64,000 nucleotides of DNA from Sphingomonas arvum. Lineage in GTDB: Bacteria; Pseudomonadota; Alphaproteobacteria; Sphingomonadales; Sphingomonadaceae. How positions within the stretch are numbered: the stretch's first letter is position 1; every line of letters starts with the position of its first letter. Shown here one piece after another: positions 43,800 to 52,383 of this stretch. The notes below the pieces were generated by a model that saw nothing but the letters and a program-made list of their open reading frames with translations, had not been told where the DNA came from and searched no databases. The DNA lies in NCBI RefSeq assembly GCF_026013565.1, contig NZ_JAPDOB010000001.1, forward strand, positions 1 through 64,000. The letters are read 5' to 3'. Made by a program: the position numbers and the translations under genes.

Positions 43800-44899
43800 G
43801 CGGCCTTCCTCCGGCTGAGCGCCGCGGCAAAGGCGCCGACCAGCTCCGCTGCCTGCTCCGGGTTGAGCCGTGGATCGCAGGCACTGCTCCAGCCCGTGCC
43901 CTCCGCGCCTCCAACGCATTCGGCGACCGGCTCCGGAGTCATCTCCAGGTGCAGCCCGCCCGGCCACACGCCCTCCGCCCGCGCGGTGGCGACGAACGCC
44001 TCCGTTTCCGCGATCATGTCCGCCAATCGCCGCATCTTGCGCGCACCCCCACGCACCGTGTTGCCGTGCATCGGATCGCTGACCCACAGCGCCGCCAGCC
44101 CGGTTCGGCGCGCGGCCCGCAGCAATGGCGGCAGGCTGCGCCCGATCGCCTCGGCCCCGTGCCGCACGATGAAGGTCAGCCGGCCCGGCTCGTGCGCCGG
44201 ATCGAGCCGCTCGGCCAGCCGCAGCACGTCATCCACCGACGCCGCCGGCCCAAGCTTCGCCGCGACGGGATTGGCCAGCCCCGACAGGAACCGCACATGC
44301 GCGCCATCCGGCTGCCGCGTCCGCTCGCCCACCCACAACAGGTGCGCAGGCCCCAGCCACCGCCCGTCCGCGGTCCGGCGCACCAGCGATTCTTCATAGG
44401 GTAGCAGCAACGCCTCGTGACTGGCGAATAGTCCCGCCGGCAGCTCGGCCAGCGTCGTCCGCGCATGGCGCTCGGCCCGCAGCATCCGCGCCGGATCGGG
44501 CTCCAGCGCCTCCCGCCCGTTGACGATCTCGCCTCGCCACACCTGGCCTTCCACCGTGCGCGGCTTGGCGAACTGGCCCGCGATCCGGGCCACCCGCACC
44601 ACTGGCACGCGTGCCGCGCCCTCCAGCGTCCCGGCAAGCCGCTCGAACAGCGCCGCCAGTCCGGCCACGTCCGGCCGGTCGAACGTCTCCGCGCAGTCGC
44701 CGCCCTGCAGCAGCAGCGCCCGTCCGGCTGCCGCCTCCGCCAGGCGAGCCGCCAGCAGGTCCACCTCCTCAGCCCGGACCAGCGGCGCGGCGGTCCGCAG
44801 CTCCGACTCGACCGCGGCCAGCGCCCCGGCATCGGCATAGACTGGCTGCTGCGCCGCTTGGGCGTCGCGCCAGCTGGCCGGATGCCAGGGCTCGCCCAT
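43796..44899 (-). CDS. Class II DAHP synthase, shortened
   Basis: 367 aa; typical class II enzymes are 430-470 aa. It joins PEP and erythrose-4-P, the first step of the shikimate pathway. Motifs: LLLQGGDCAETF (Cys metal ligand at residue 69), VVRVARIAGQFAKPR, SHEALLLPYEES, HLLWVGERTRQPDGAHV, VSDPMHGNT, GGLHLEMTPEPVAECVGG and CDPRLN. The segment normally between DPARMLRAERHARTTL and SHEALLL (about 70 residues, GGYADL through the following helices) is missing. In family knowledge, added helices in this enzyme class carry allosteric sites, so this form may be less feedback-regulated. It has a TGATG overlap with the SDR stop. Confidence 0.88.
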   Translation of the reverse strand: MGEPWHPASWRDAQAAQQPVYADAGALAAVESELRTAAPLVRAEEVDLLAARLAEAAAGRALLLQGGDCAETFDRPDVAGLAALFERLAGTLEGAARVPVVRVARIAGQFAKPRTVEGQVWRGEIVNGREALEPDPARMLRAERHARTTLAELPAGLFASHEALLLPYEESLVRRTADGRWLGPAHLLWVGERTRQPDGAHVRFLSGLANPVAAKLGPAASVDDVLRLAERLDPAHEPGRLTFIVRHGAEAIGRSLPPLLRAARRTGLAALWVSDPMHGNTVRGGARKMRRLADMIAETEAFVATARAEGVWPGGLHLEMTPEPVAECVGGAEGTGWSSACDPRLNPEQAAELVGAFAAALSRRKAA

Positions 44900-45774
44900 C
44901 AGGCGCCGAGCGCCTTGCCGAGCTCGACCTGGCCCTGCTCCAGCCCGGAGCCGGGCACGGTCGCGGTGGCGAGGTCGCCAATCTTGCCCAGCCGGTCAAG
45001 GATCGCCTGCGCGGCGTCGAGGTCGTCCAGGCCCTTGATCGAGATGCCCTTGGTGAGCGTGATCTGCGCCGCCTCAACCCCTTGGGCGCCAGCCGCGAGG
45101 ATCGTCCGCGTGGGCGCATTCTCCGCCACCAGCGCCAGCAGCGCCGGGCTGACGAACTCCGGTCCCAGCAGCGCCAGCGCCTGCGGGGGCAGCAGGTTCT
45201 CGGTCATCGCCGTGCGCGCGGTCGGCGCCAGGCAGTTCACCTTCACATTGTTCTTGGCGCCCTCGAGGCTCAGCGTCTGCATGAAGCCGACCAGCGCCAT
45301 CTTGGCCGCGCCATAATTGGACTGGCCGAAATTGCCGTACAGGCCGCTCGACGACGTGGTCATGACGATGCGGCCGTAGTTACGCTCCCGCATGCCGTCC
45401 CACACCGCCTTGGTGCAGATGACGCTGCCCATCAGGTGGACGTCCATCACCAGGCGAAAGTCGGCCAGGTCCATCTTGGAAAAGCTTTTGTCGCGCAGGA
45501 TCCCGGCATTGTTGACCAGGATGTCTACCGTGCCGGCCTTTGCAACCATCTCGGCCACCGCCGCCTCGTCAGTGACCGACGCGCCGAACGCCTCGGCCTG
45601 CCCACCAGCCGCTTGGATCTCCCCCACCACCGCCTGCGCGTTGGCGAGGCTCTGCGGAATGTCGTTCACGATCACCCGCGCCCCCGCGCGTGCCAGCAGC
45701 AGCGCATGGGTCCGGCCCAGCCCGCCGCCGGCTCCGGTGACGATCGCGGTCCTGCCTTTAAGCGAAACGGCCAT
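44899..45774 (-). CDS. SDR-family oxidoreductase
   Basis: 291 aa. Classical SDR: TGxxxGxG as TGAGGGLGRTHALLLA (residues about 12-27), NNAG in VDILVNNAGILRDKSF, catalytic Tyr-x-x-x-Lys as YGAAKMALVGFMQTL, and Ser in SSSGLYGN. The extended form (GRTHALLLARAGARVIVND) resembles the 3-hydroxyacyl-CoA dehydrogenase part of multifunctional enzyme type 2. Its place between trpA (TAATG overlap) and the DAHP synthase is odd for such an enzyme; perhaps it modifies an aromatic or acyl-CoA compound. The substrate cannot be told. Confidence 0.85.
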   Translation of the reverse strand: MAVSLKGRTAIVTGAGGGLGRTHALLLARAGARVIVNDIPQSLANAQAVVGEIQAAGGQAEAFGASVTDEAAVAEMVAKAGTVDILVNNAGILRDKSFSKMDLADFRLVMDVHLMGSVICTKAVWDGMRERNYGRIVMTTSSSGLYGNFGQSNYGAAKMALVGFMQTLSLEGAKNNVKVNCLAPTARTAMTENLLPPQALALLGPEFVSPALLALVAENAPTRTILAAGAQGVEAAQITLTKGISIKGLDDLDAAQAILDRLGKIGDLATATVPGSGLEQGQVELGKALGA

Positions 45775-46577
45775 TACCTCTCCCTTTCTCCGTTTGGCAG
45801 GGCAGTAGCGCGCTTCATGGCGCTGACAAGCTGGACGAGCGCCCGCGCATCCGCGCCCAGTTTCACCAGCGCGGACCCGGCGATTACTCCCGCTGTGCCG
45901 CTGGCCAGCGCCTCGGCGACCTGGTCCGGGTAGGAGATGCCGAACCCCAGCACCGGCGGCGGCGCGCCCGCCTCCGCCAGCATGGCGAACAGCCGGTCGT
46001 GGTCCAGCGCCAGCGCCGCGCTGGTCCCAGTCACGCCGGCCCGCGCCACGCAATAGGTGTAGCCGCCGGACAGTTCGGCAATGCGGCGGATTACCGGCTC
46101 CGGCGTGTTCGGCGCGGCGATCATCACCAGCTCCAGCCCGGCCGCCTGCGCCGCCGCGGCATATGGCGCCGCCTCAATGCTCGGCACGTCGGCAACCAGG
46201 ATCGAGTCCGCACCAGCGCCCGCGGCATCGGCCATGAACTTGTCACGGCCGCGCGCGGCCAGCAGGTTGGCGTAGGTCAGGATGCCGACCGGCACCGCCG
46301 GATGCTTGGCCCGGAACTGACGGATGAGCCCGAAGCAATCGTCTACCCGCACTCCCGCCCGGAGCGCCCGGTCAGCCGCCGCCTGGATCACCGGCCCGTC
46401 CGCGACTGGATCGGAAAAGGGGATGCCGACCTCGACCATGTCCGCGCCGCCCTCGACCACGGCGTCGAGCAGGGTCACGCTGGTCGCCACGTCCGGGTCG
46501 CCGAGCATCAGGAAGCCACCGAACGCGCCTTCGGCCCGCTGGTGCAGCCGTTGGAACATCTGAGCGTACCGGCTCAT
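45774..46577 (-). CDS. trpA: Tryptophan synthase alpha chain
   Basis: 267 aa TIM barrel that cleaves indole-3-glycerol phosphate. Catalytic Glu and Asp in [54 protein letters not shown] (phosphate loop), [15 protein letters not shown] and [14 protein letters not shown] overlaps the trpB stop (ATGA), while its TAA overlaps the SDR start. Confidence 0.97.
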   Translation of the reverse strand: MSRYAQMFQRLHQRAEGAFGGFLMLGDPDVATSVTLLDAVVEGGADMVEVGIPFSDPVADGPVIQAAADRALRAGVRVDDCFGLIRQFRAKHPAVPVGILTYANLLAARGRDKFMADAAGAGADSILVADVPSIEAAPYAAAAQAAGLELVMIAAPNTPEPVIRRIAELSGGYTYCVARAGVTGTSAALALDHDRLFAMLAEAGAPPPVLGFGISYPDQVAEALASGTAGVIAGSALVKLGADARALVQLVSAMKRATALPNGERER

Positions 46578-47755
46578 GCGGCCTCCGGCTGCAGCAGCTT
46601 CACCGCCTGCGCCATGTCCTTATCGCCGCGGCCCGACAGGTTGACCACGATCACGCTTTCCTCTGTCGCCTCCTGGGCAAGCTTCATCGCATGGGCCAGG
46701 GCATGCGCGCTTTCGAATGCCGGGATGATCCCTTCCGACCGCGCTAGGGCCTGGAACGCCGCCAGCGCGTCGTCGTCCTCGACCCCGACATACTCGGCCC
46801 GGCCGCTCTCCTTTAGCCAGGCGTGTTCGGGGCCGACGGCGGGATAGTCCAACCCGGCCGAGATCGACCAGCTGTCGCTGACCTGTCCGTCCGAGTCCTG
46901 CAGGACCAGCGTCTCGGTTCCATGCAGGATGCCATGGCTGCCGCGCAGGATGGTCGCGCCATGCTCGTGCCCGTTCAGCCCCTTGCCGGCGGCCTCGACC
47001 CCGATCAGCCGCACGCCCTCGTCGGGGACGAAGTCGCTGAACATGCCGATCGCGTTTGACCCGCCACCGACGCACGCGACCACGGCGTCCGGCAAGCGGC
47101 CTTCGACCGCCAGCACCTGCGCCCGCGCTTCCTTGCCGATCACCCGCTGGAATTGCCGGACCATGGTCGGGAACGGATGCGGCCCCGCCGCGGTGCCGAG
47201 CAGATAATGCGTATCGGCGAAACTCGCAGTCCAGTCGCGCAGCGCCTCGTTGACCGAGTCCTTGAGCGTCCGGCCGCCGGCGGTCACGGGAATGACCTTG
47301 GCGCCCATCAGCTCCATTCGGAAGACGTTGAGCTGCTGGCGGGCGACATCGTCCGCGCCCATGTAGATTTGGGTCTCCAACCCGAACAGCGCCCCGGCCA
47401 GTGCCGTCGCCACGCCATGCTGCCCCGCGCCGGTCTCCGCGATCAGCCGCCGCTTGCCCATCCGCTTGGCCAGGAGGCCCTGCGCCAGCACCTGGTTGGT
47501 CTTGTGGGCGCCGCCGTGCAGCAGGTCCTCGCGCTTCAGGTAGATGCGCGCCGGCGTGCCCGCGGCCAGGTTGCGGCAGCGGGTCAGCGGCGTGGGCCGC
47601 CCGGCATAGGTGGTCAGCAGCTCCTCCAACTCGGCGGCGAACGCCGGGTCAGCCTCCGCCTCCAGGAACGCCGCCTCCAGCTGCTCCAGTGCCGGCACCA
47701 GGATCTCGGGCACAAAGCAGCCGCCGTAGCGTCCGAACCGTCCGTCATGCTTCAT
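46574..47755 (-). CDS. trpB: Tryptophan synthase beta chain
   Basis: 393 aa, PLP enzyme joining indole and serine. [20 protein letters not shown] at the N-terminus; PLP Lys in [31 protein letters not shown]; phosphate clamp in [12 protein letters not shown]; and C-terminal [14 protein letters not shown]. Length normal. Start overlaps the trpCF stop by 4 nt. Confidence 0.97.
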   Translation of the reverse strand: MKHDGRFGRYGGCFVPEILVPALEQLEAAFLEAEADPAFAAELEELLTTYAGRPTPLTRCRNLAAGTPARIYLKREDLLHGGAHKTNQVLAQGLLAKRMGKRRLIAETGAGQHGVATALAGALFGLETQIYMGADDVARQQLNVFRMELMGAKVIPVTAGGRTLKDSVNEALRDWTASFADTHYLLGTAAGPHPFPTMVRQFQRVIGKEARAQVLAVEGRLPDAVVACVGGGSNAIGMFSDFVPDEGVRLIGVEAAGKGLNGHEHGATILRGSHGILHGTETLVLQDSDGQVSDSWSISAGLDYPAVGPEHAWLKESGRAEYVGVEDDDALAAFQALARSEGIIPAFESAHALAHAMKLAQEATEESVIVVNLSGRGDKDMAQAVKLLQPEAA

Positions 47756-49095
47756 GCCGTTTTCCGATCCTTGATCCGCAGCGCGTCGAACAGCGCCGTT
47801 ACCTTTGCCGGGTCCTTGTGCCCCGGCGCCGACTCCAGGCGCGAGCTGGCATCGATGCCGTACACGCCGGTCCGCTGCGCCGCCCGCGCATTGTCCGGCC
47901 CGATACCGCCGGCAAGGAACGCCTCGTGCAGCCGCGGTTCGGCCGCCAGAGCCGCCCAGTCCAGCGTCCGCCCGGTGCCGCCAGCGCGATGGTCGAACAC
48001 CGGCCGCCTTCCGCCCCGATCATACCCGGGCTCGCTGGCGGTCCACACCTCCGTGTCGGTTGCCGCCTCGAGTTTAATGATCGTCTCCGCGCTCTCCACC
48101 CCATGCAGCTGGAGCGCGGCGAGCCCAAGTTCGTGCGCCAGGTTGGCCATCTCTGCCCAGCCAAGGTCGCGGACAACTCCGACCGGCTTCAATCCGGCCT
48201 CCCGGGCAAGCAGGGCAAGCTCCCGGGCCCGGTCCCTGCCCAATGCCCGTGGCGTCCCCGGTACGGTGATCAGTCCCGCATAGGTCCCCCCCGCGCTCGC
48301 CGCCGCCAGCACGTCCTCCTCCTGGGTCAGCCCGCAGACCTTGACCCGCCCGAACAGCAGCGCCCGCACCGCCTCGCCGACATCGTCGGCCGCCATCAGC
48401 GACGATCCGACCAGGAAGGCGTCGGCATGGCGCCCAAGCCGCTCCACATCCGCCCGCGTCGCCACGCCGGATTCGCTCACCAGGATCACATCTTGCGGCA
48501 CCCGCGCCGCCAGCCGCTCGGTGACGGCGAGGTCCGTTTTCAGCGTCTTGAGGTCGCGATTGTTGATCCCGACGATCGCCGCGCCCAGGCCCAGCGCCCG
48601 CTCCAGCTCCGCATCGTCATGAACCTCGACCAGCACATCCATGCCCAGCCGCTCGGCTTCGGCTATCACCGCGCGGGCCTCGGCGTCGCCCAGCACGGAC
48701 AGCATGCACAGCACCGCGTCCGCTCCGTGCAGCCGCGCCTCGACCACTTGCCTCGGATCGACCACGAAATCCTTGGCGAGGATCGGTCCATCGAACAGCC
48801 CGCGCACCGTCCGCAGTGCCTCGAACGACCCGCCGAAGAAACGCTCGTCCGTCAGCACGCTGATCGCATCGGTCACCGGCGCATAGGCCCGTGCCGCGGT
48901 CTCGACCGAATGGGGCGACCGGTGCCCGGACGGCGATGCGCGTTTCACCTCGGTGATGAAGCGCGCACCGGGTTGCGCCAGGGCCGCCTTCAGCGATCGC
49001 CGACTCCGCTCAGCCGCGCTGCAGTCGAAGCCGCGCAGGCGCTCCGCTACCTCGGCGCGCTTGTGACGGACAATCTCGCCCAACACGTCAGCCAC
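47752..49095 (-). CDS. trpCF: Bifunctional TrpC-TrpF (IGPS and PRA isomerase)
   Basis: 447 aa from GTG 49095, with GGAGG 6-7 nt upstream and the stop of trpD 8 nt inside. Residues about 1-253 are indole-3-glycerol-phosphate synthase ([63 protein letters not shown]). From about 257 a PRA isomerase follows ([20 protein letters not shown] with the catalytic Cys, [19 protein letters not shown] with the Asp, [11 protein letters not shown]). Fusions of this kind are well known in enterobacteria. In Alphaproteobacteria trpF is usually a separate gene, so this one is notable. Confidence 0.94.
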   Translation of the reverse strand: MADVLGEIVRHKRAEVAERLRGFDCSAAERSRRSLKAALAQPGARFITEVKRASPSGHRSPHSVETAARAYAPVTDAISVLTDERFFGGSFEALRTVRGLFDGPILAKDFVVDPRQVVEARLHGADAVLCMLSVLGDAEARAVIAEAERLGMDVLVEVHDDAELERALGLGAAIVGINNRDLKTLKTDLAVTERLAARVPQDVILVSESGVATRADVERLGRHADAFLVGSSLMAADDVGEAVRALLFGRVKVCGLTQEEDVLAAASAGGTYAGLITVPGTPRALGRDRARELALLAREAGLKPVGVVRDLGWAEMANLAHELGLAALQLHGVESAETIIKLEAATDTEVWTASEPGYDRGGRRPVFDHRAGGTGRTLDWAALAAEPRLHEAFLAGGIGPDNARAAQRTGVYGIDASSRLESAPGHKDPAKVTALFDALRIKDRKTA

Positions 49096-50146
49096 GACTC
49101 GCCTCCACATAAGCGTCAAGCACCCGTCCGGCTGCGCCCGAGCGCAGGGCCGCCTGCGCCATGGCGGTCCCGTCCTTCAAGCCATCGGCGACGTCGGCCG
49201 TCATCAGCAACGCGCCCGCGTTCAGCGCCACCATGTCGGTCTCTGCCGCCCCGCCGTTCCCGGCGAGCAACGCGCGCAGCCTCGCCCCATTCTCGGCCGG
49301 GTCGCCGCCCACGACGCTGCTGAGCGGCGCCCGCTCCAGTCCGGCCTGCTCGGGGCTGAGCTCCAGGTCGGTCAACGCACCCCGGTGCAGCCGAATGGCC
49401 CGGGTTTCGCCGTGCAGCGCGACCTCGTCCAGCCCGCTGCCATGCACCACCAGCGCGTCCTCGACCCCCATCGCGCCCAGCACCAGCACGATCCGCCGCA
49501 GCATCTTAGGGTCGGCCACGCCGAGCAGCTGCACAGGCGGCCGGGCCGGGTTCACGCAGGGGCCCAGCAAGTTCATCACCGTGCGCACCGACAATTGCCG
49601 CCGAACAGTTGCGGCATGCTTCATCCCCGGGTGGTAGGCCGGCGCGAACAGGAAGCAGAAACCGGTCGCGTCCAGCACGGTCCGGGCGGCGTCCGGCGCC
49701 AGCTCCAGCCGGGCGCCGAGCGCCTCCAGCACATCCGCCGATCCGCACCGGCTGCTAACCGAGCGGTTGCCGTGCTTGGCCACCGGCAGTCCGCACGCGG
49801 CCGCCGCGAACGCCGCCGCCGTGGAGATGTTGAGGGACCCAGCGCCATCCCCGCCGGTTCCGCAGCAGTCAGCAAAGCGGTAGTCCGGCCGCGGAAAGGG
49901 CAGGGCGGCCTCGGACAGGCCGTGCGCAGCGCCAATCATCTCCTCGGGCGTCTCGCCCTTCATCCGCAGCGCGATCAGCATGCCCGCGATCTCGGCCGGC
50001 TCCAGCCGCCCGAGCACCAGCCGCTCGAACAGGTGCTGGCTCTCGTCCGCGGTCAGGTCCTCCCCCGCCAGCAGCTTGGGCAGCGGATTGGGAACCGGAC
50101 CATGGTCCTCCGGCAGGTGGGGCTGGAGCGCGGCGGCAGTGGACAT
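49088..50146 (-). CDS. trpD: Anthranilate phosphoribosyltransferase
   Basis: 352 aa. It adds phosphoribose from PRPP to anthranilate. Motifs: CCGTGGDGAGSLNISTAAAF (PRPP loop), KHGNRSVSSRCGSADVLEALG, FLFAPAYHPGMKHA, LLGPCVNPARP and VHGSGLDEVAL. It is the first gene behind the attenuator; its ATG has GAGGT 7 nt upstream. trpE and trpG are not in the window. Confidence 0.96.
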   Translation of the reverse strand: MSTAAALQPHLPEDHGPVPNPLPKLLAGEDLTADESQHLFERLVLGRLEPAEIAGMLIALRMKGETPEEMIGAAHGLSEAALPFPRPDYRFADCCGTGGDGAGSLNISTAAAFAAAACGLPVAKHGNRSVSSRCGSADVLEALGARLELAPDAARTVLDATGFCFLFAPAYHPGMKHAATVRRQLSVRTVMNLLGPCVNPARPPVQLLGVADPKMLRRIVLVLGAMGVEDALVVHGSGLDEVALHGETRAIRLHRGALTDLELSPEQAGLERAPLSSVVGGDPAENGARLRALLAGNGGAAETDMVALNAGALLMTADVADGLKDGTAMAQAALRSGAAGRVLDAYVEASRG

Positions 50147-50164
50147 CGGGTGACCTCGGACAAG

Positions 50165-50188
50165 AAAAAGCCCGCCGGGTGGGCGGGC
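50165..50188 (-). terminator. trp attenuator (intrinsic terminator)
   Basis: On the minus strand GCCCGCC, loop CACCC, GGCGGGC, then TTTTT: a perfect 7-bp GC stem followed by a U-tract, 19 nt before the trpD start and downstream of the Trp-rich leader peptide. This is the arrangement of ribosome-mediated attenuation. CTGGTG within the Trp codons and CACCAG before the hairpin can pair and are candidates for competing structures, but I have not folded the RNA. Confidence 0.85.
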
Positions 50189-50229
50189 CGATGAAGCTAA
50201 CTCTGACAGGGAGCTCTGGTGCGATCAGC

Positions 50230-50319
50230 TCACCGCCAGCGCCATCGCGCCGCCGAGGTCATGGGCCGCCACCAGCGCCAGGCGCCGTTCGTCGGGAGGA
50301 GGTGGCCGGTGCGAACCAT
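50230..50319 (-). CDS. trpL: trp leader peptide (TrpL)
   Basis: 29 codons reading MVRTGHLLPTNGAWRWW, then RPMTSAARWRWR and a stop. Five Trp codons lie in two clusters (residues 14-17 and 26-28), a strikingly high density. The stop is 41 nt before the attenuator hairpin. There is no good ribosome site upstream (only CACAGG), and the predicted promoter puts the transcript start at or within about two bases of the ATG, so translation may be leaderless, as known for trpL of Sinorhizobium. Confidence 0.85.
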   Translation of the reverse strand: MVRTGHLLPTNGAWRWWRPMTSAARWRWR

Positions 50320-50326
50320 CGCGGCC

Positions 50327-50355
50327 TGTGTCACGGCTTCGCCCCGGCTTGTCAA
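50327..50355 (-). promoter_or_regulatory. trp operon promoter
   Basis: Minus strand: consensus -35 TTGACA (50355-50350), 17 nt, GACACA (50332-50327). The start site is predicted at about 50320, directly at the trpL ATG. The region to the divergent panE (start 50374) is only 54 bp, so both promoters must share it. Confidence 0.6.
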
Positions 50356-50373
50356 CGGCCCGGAGAGAGGCCC

Positions 50374-51381
50374 ATGCTGGCGGACATGAGCGAGCCACGG
50401 ATCGTCGTTGCGGGCGCGGGCAGCATCGGCTGCTATGTCGGCGGGCTGCTGGCCGCGGCTGGCCGGCACGTGACGCTGCTCTGCCGCGAACGGATCGCCG
50501 CCGGGATCCGCGACCATGGCCTGCACCTCACCAGCCTCGACGGCCTTGACCTCCACGTCGGCGCCGGTGCCCTGACCCTCGCGACTGACCCGCAGGCGCT
50601 CGCCACCGCCGACCTCGTGCTGGTCACGGTGAAGAGCGGCGCCACACGGGAGATGGCCCGGCTGATCGCCGCCCACGCGCCATCCGAAGCCGCCGTGGTC
50701 AGCCTGCAGAACGGCATCGGCAACGCCGCGGCGCTGCGGGCCGAACTGCCGCACCGTCCGGTGCTGGCCGGCATGATCCCGTTCAACGTGGTCCATGCGG
50801 GCGAGGGCCGCTTCCACCGCGGGACCTCCGGCGCGCCCGTGATCGAGGCGGGGCGGCCAGACCTCACCCGCGCCCTCTCGGTCCCGCACCTCGCCGTGGA
50901 GACCTCGGCCGACATGGCGGCGGTGCTGTGGGGCAAGCTGCTGATCAACCTCAACAATGCCCTGAACGCCCTATCTGGCCTGACCCTTCATGAGCAGTTG
51001 CAACAGCGACCCTGGCGCAAGCTGCTCGCCGCGCAGCAGCGCGAGGCACTGTCGGTCCTCGCCATCGCCGGCACTAAGCCGTGGAGCATGGGGCCCTTGC
51101 CCGTCCGCCTGCTGCCCTGGGTCCTGCGCCTCCCGACTCCCCTGTTCCGCATGATGGCGCGCTCCGCCGTGCGCATCGACCGGCGCGCCCGCTCGTCCAT
51201 GTGGGAAGACCTGGAGCGCCGCCGACCGACCGAGATCGACGAACTGCAGGGCGCGGTGGTGGACCTCGCCGCCCGCTTCGGCCGGGACGTTCCCGTCAAC
51301 CGCCGGGTGCGAGAGGCGATCAAGCAGGCCGAGGCGGCCGGCGCCGGGTCGCCGCACCTCCGGCCGGTCGACCTGCGCTAG
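50374..51381 (+). CDS. panE: 2-dehydropantoate 2-reductase
   Basis: 335 aa from ATG 50374, with GAGAGAGG upstream. It reduces ketopantoate with NADPH in pantothenate/CoA synthesis. Rossmann start IVVAGAGSIGCYVGGLLAAAG, catalytic Lys region LVTVKSGAT, SLQNGIGNAAALR, VHAGEGRFHRG, and the C-terminal helical domain with KLLINLNNALNALSG and RRPTEIDELQGAVVDLAARFG. It diverges from trpL and shares a CTAG stop with the following membrane protein gene. Confidence 0.93.
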   Translation: MLADMSEPRIVVAGAGSIGCYVGGLLAAAGRHVTLLCRERIAAGIRDHGLHLTSLDGLDLHVGAGALTLATDPQALATADLVLVTVKSGATREMARLIAAHAPSEAAVVSLQNGIGNAAALRAELPHRPVLAGMIPFNVVHAGEGRFHRGTSGAPVIEAGRPDLTRALSVPHLAVETSADMAAVLWGKLLINLNNALNALSGLTLHEQLQQRPWRKLLAAQQREALSVLAIAGTKPWSMGPLPVRLLPWVLRLPTPLFRMMARSAVRIDRRARSSMWEDLERRRPTEIDELQGAVVDLAARFGRDVPVNRRVREAIKQAEAAGAGSPHLRPVDLR

Positions 51382-52100
51382 AAGGCGATCGTCACCAACG
51401 GCTGCAACACCAGGTGGACGCCGACCGCCGCCGCCTCGTTGGCCGCGAACCCGTGCCGAACGTACAGCCAGGCCCAGGCGACCCCCGGACAGACGAACCG
51501 CAGCAGCAGCCACAGGCAGGTCAGCGCGCTCCAATCGACATAGGCCATGTTGGCGGCGACGTTGATCGCCTGCGCCGCCGCCATTCCGGTCATGAGCAGC
51601 AGCAGGTCCCAGCGCGGCCGCCGAACGACCCGGCGCAGCAGCCAGCCCAGCAGAGACCCCAGGAACAGGCGGTAGATGACGTTCTCGTTGACCGCGCGCG
51701 AGCAGACATAAAGCAGGCGCACCGACAGCGGCAGCTGCTCGAACTGCTCGTAGGGCGCGGCCATGATCGACCGGAACACCACCGCATCCAGCACGATGCA
51801 CCAGATCGCCACGCCGACCGCCCACGCGCCGATGGTCAGCACCGGGCGACGCAGCCCGGTCAGCCCCAGCTGCAGCCCATTGGCCCGCACCAGCGCCAGG
51901 CCGGTGCACCATAACAACAGCATCGCCACGGCCCGGGCCAGCGCCGAGCCGGCCGTCAGCCTGTCGAACAGCACGTCATAGGGAATCAGGAAAGCCAGCG
52001 CGCAGCTGAACGCAATCGCACCGGCGAGCCGCGCCGGATGGGCGGCGTCCTTCCGCCCGGGTCGGTCAGGCAACGCCGCCCTGATCGCTTGCTGCAGCAC
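51378..52100 (-). CDS. Hypothetical polytopic membrane protein (CPBP-like?)
   Basis: 240 aa from GTG 52100, with GAGGA 7 nt upstream. About six or seven hydrophobic segments (LAGAIAFSCALAFLIPYDV, AVAMLLLWCTGLALV, IGAWAVGVAIWCIVLDAVVF, SLLGWLLRR, LLLLMTGMAAAQAINVAAN). The stretch AVNENVIYRLFLGSLLGW resembles motif 1 of the CPBP/CAAX intramembrane protease family (EExxxR), but with Asn replacing the second Glu. A His in GVHLVLQP could be another motif residue. I suspect a degenerate or inactive relative; I cannot name it. Confidence 0.6.
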   Translation of the reverse strand: MLQQAIRAALPDRPGRKDAAHPARLAGAIAFSCALAFLIPYDVLFDRLTAGSALARAVAMLLLWCTGLALVRANGLQLGLTGLRRPVLTIGAWAVGVAIWCIVLDAVVFRSIMAAPYEQFEQLPLSVRLLYVCSRAVNENVIYRLFLGSLLGWLLRRVVRRPRWDLLLLMTGMAAAQAINVAANMAYVDWSALTCLWLLLRFVCPGVAWAWLYVRHGFAANEAAAVGVHLVLQPLVTIAF

Positions 52101-52223
52101 CTGAAGTCCTCACCATCGTTCGCCGACCCATGCCACGGCAAGGCTGAGGAAAGTCTAAAGGCGCACGCGCGCCGCCTCGCGCAAGCCAGCACCTCACAGG
52201 CGGCTGGCCGGGCCTGCTACTCA

Positions 52224-52241
52224 CGATGGTATAGTCCATCG
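52224..52241 (+). promoter_or_regulatory. Inverted repeat around a TATAGT element
   Basis: CGATGG-TATAGT-CCATCG: a perfect 6-bp inverted repeat whose 6-bp spacer reads like a -10 box. No matching -35 lies 16-18 nt upstream. It sits 143 bp before a small ORF. It could be an operator over an activator-dependent promoter, or chance. Confidence 0.3.
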
Positions 52242-52383
52242 AGCCGTTGGCCGCCCCGGTCGGCCCTCATCCAATCTCGATTTACCGACTCAGCTCGCGG
52301 AGTGAGTGCTGCTGGGGGCGTCCGTTCTTCGGCAGGGGGTTCGTCGGCAGATCCGCTGCGCTTCCGACAGGGGAGAGGCCGTT

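Noticed and set aside
43800-44087. Longer aroA beginning at a start codon inside the DAHP synthase gene
   Set aside because: Would add about 96 Gly/Arg-rich residues in a shadow frame of the DAHP synthase; the CTG start fits the family N-terminus.
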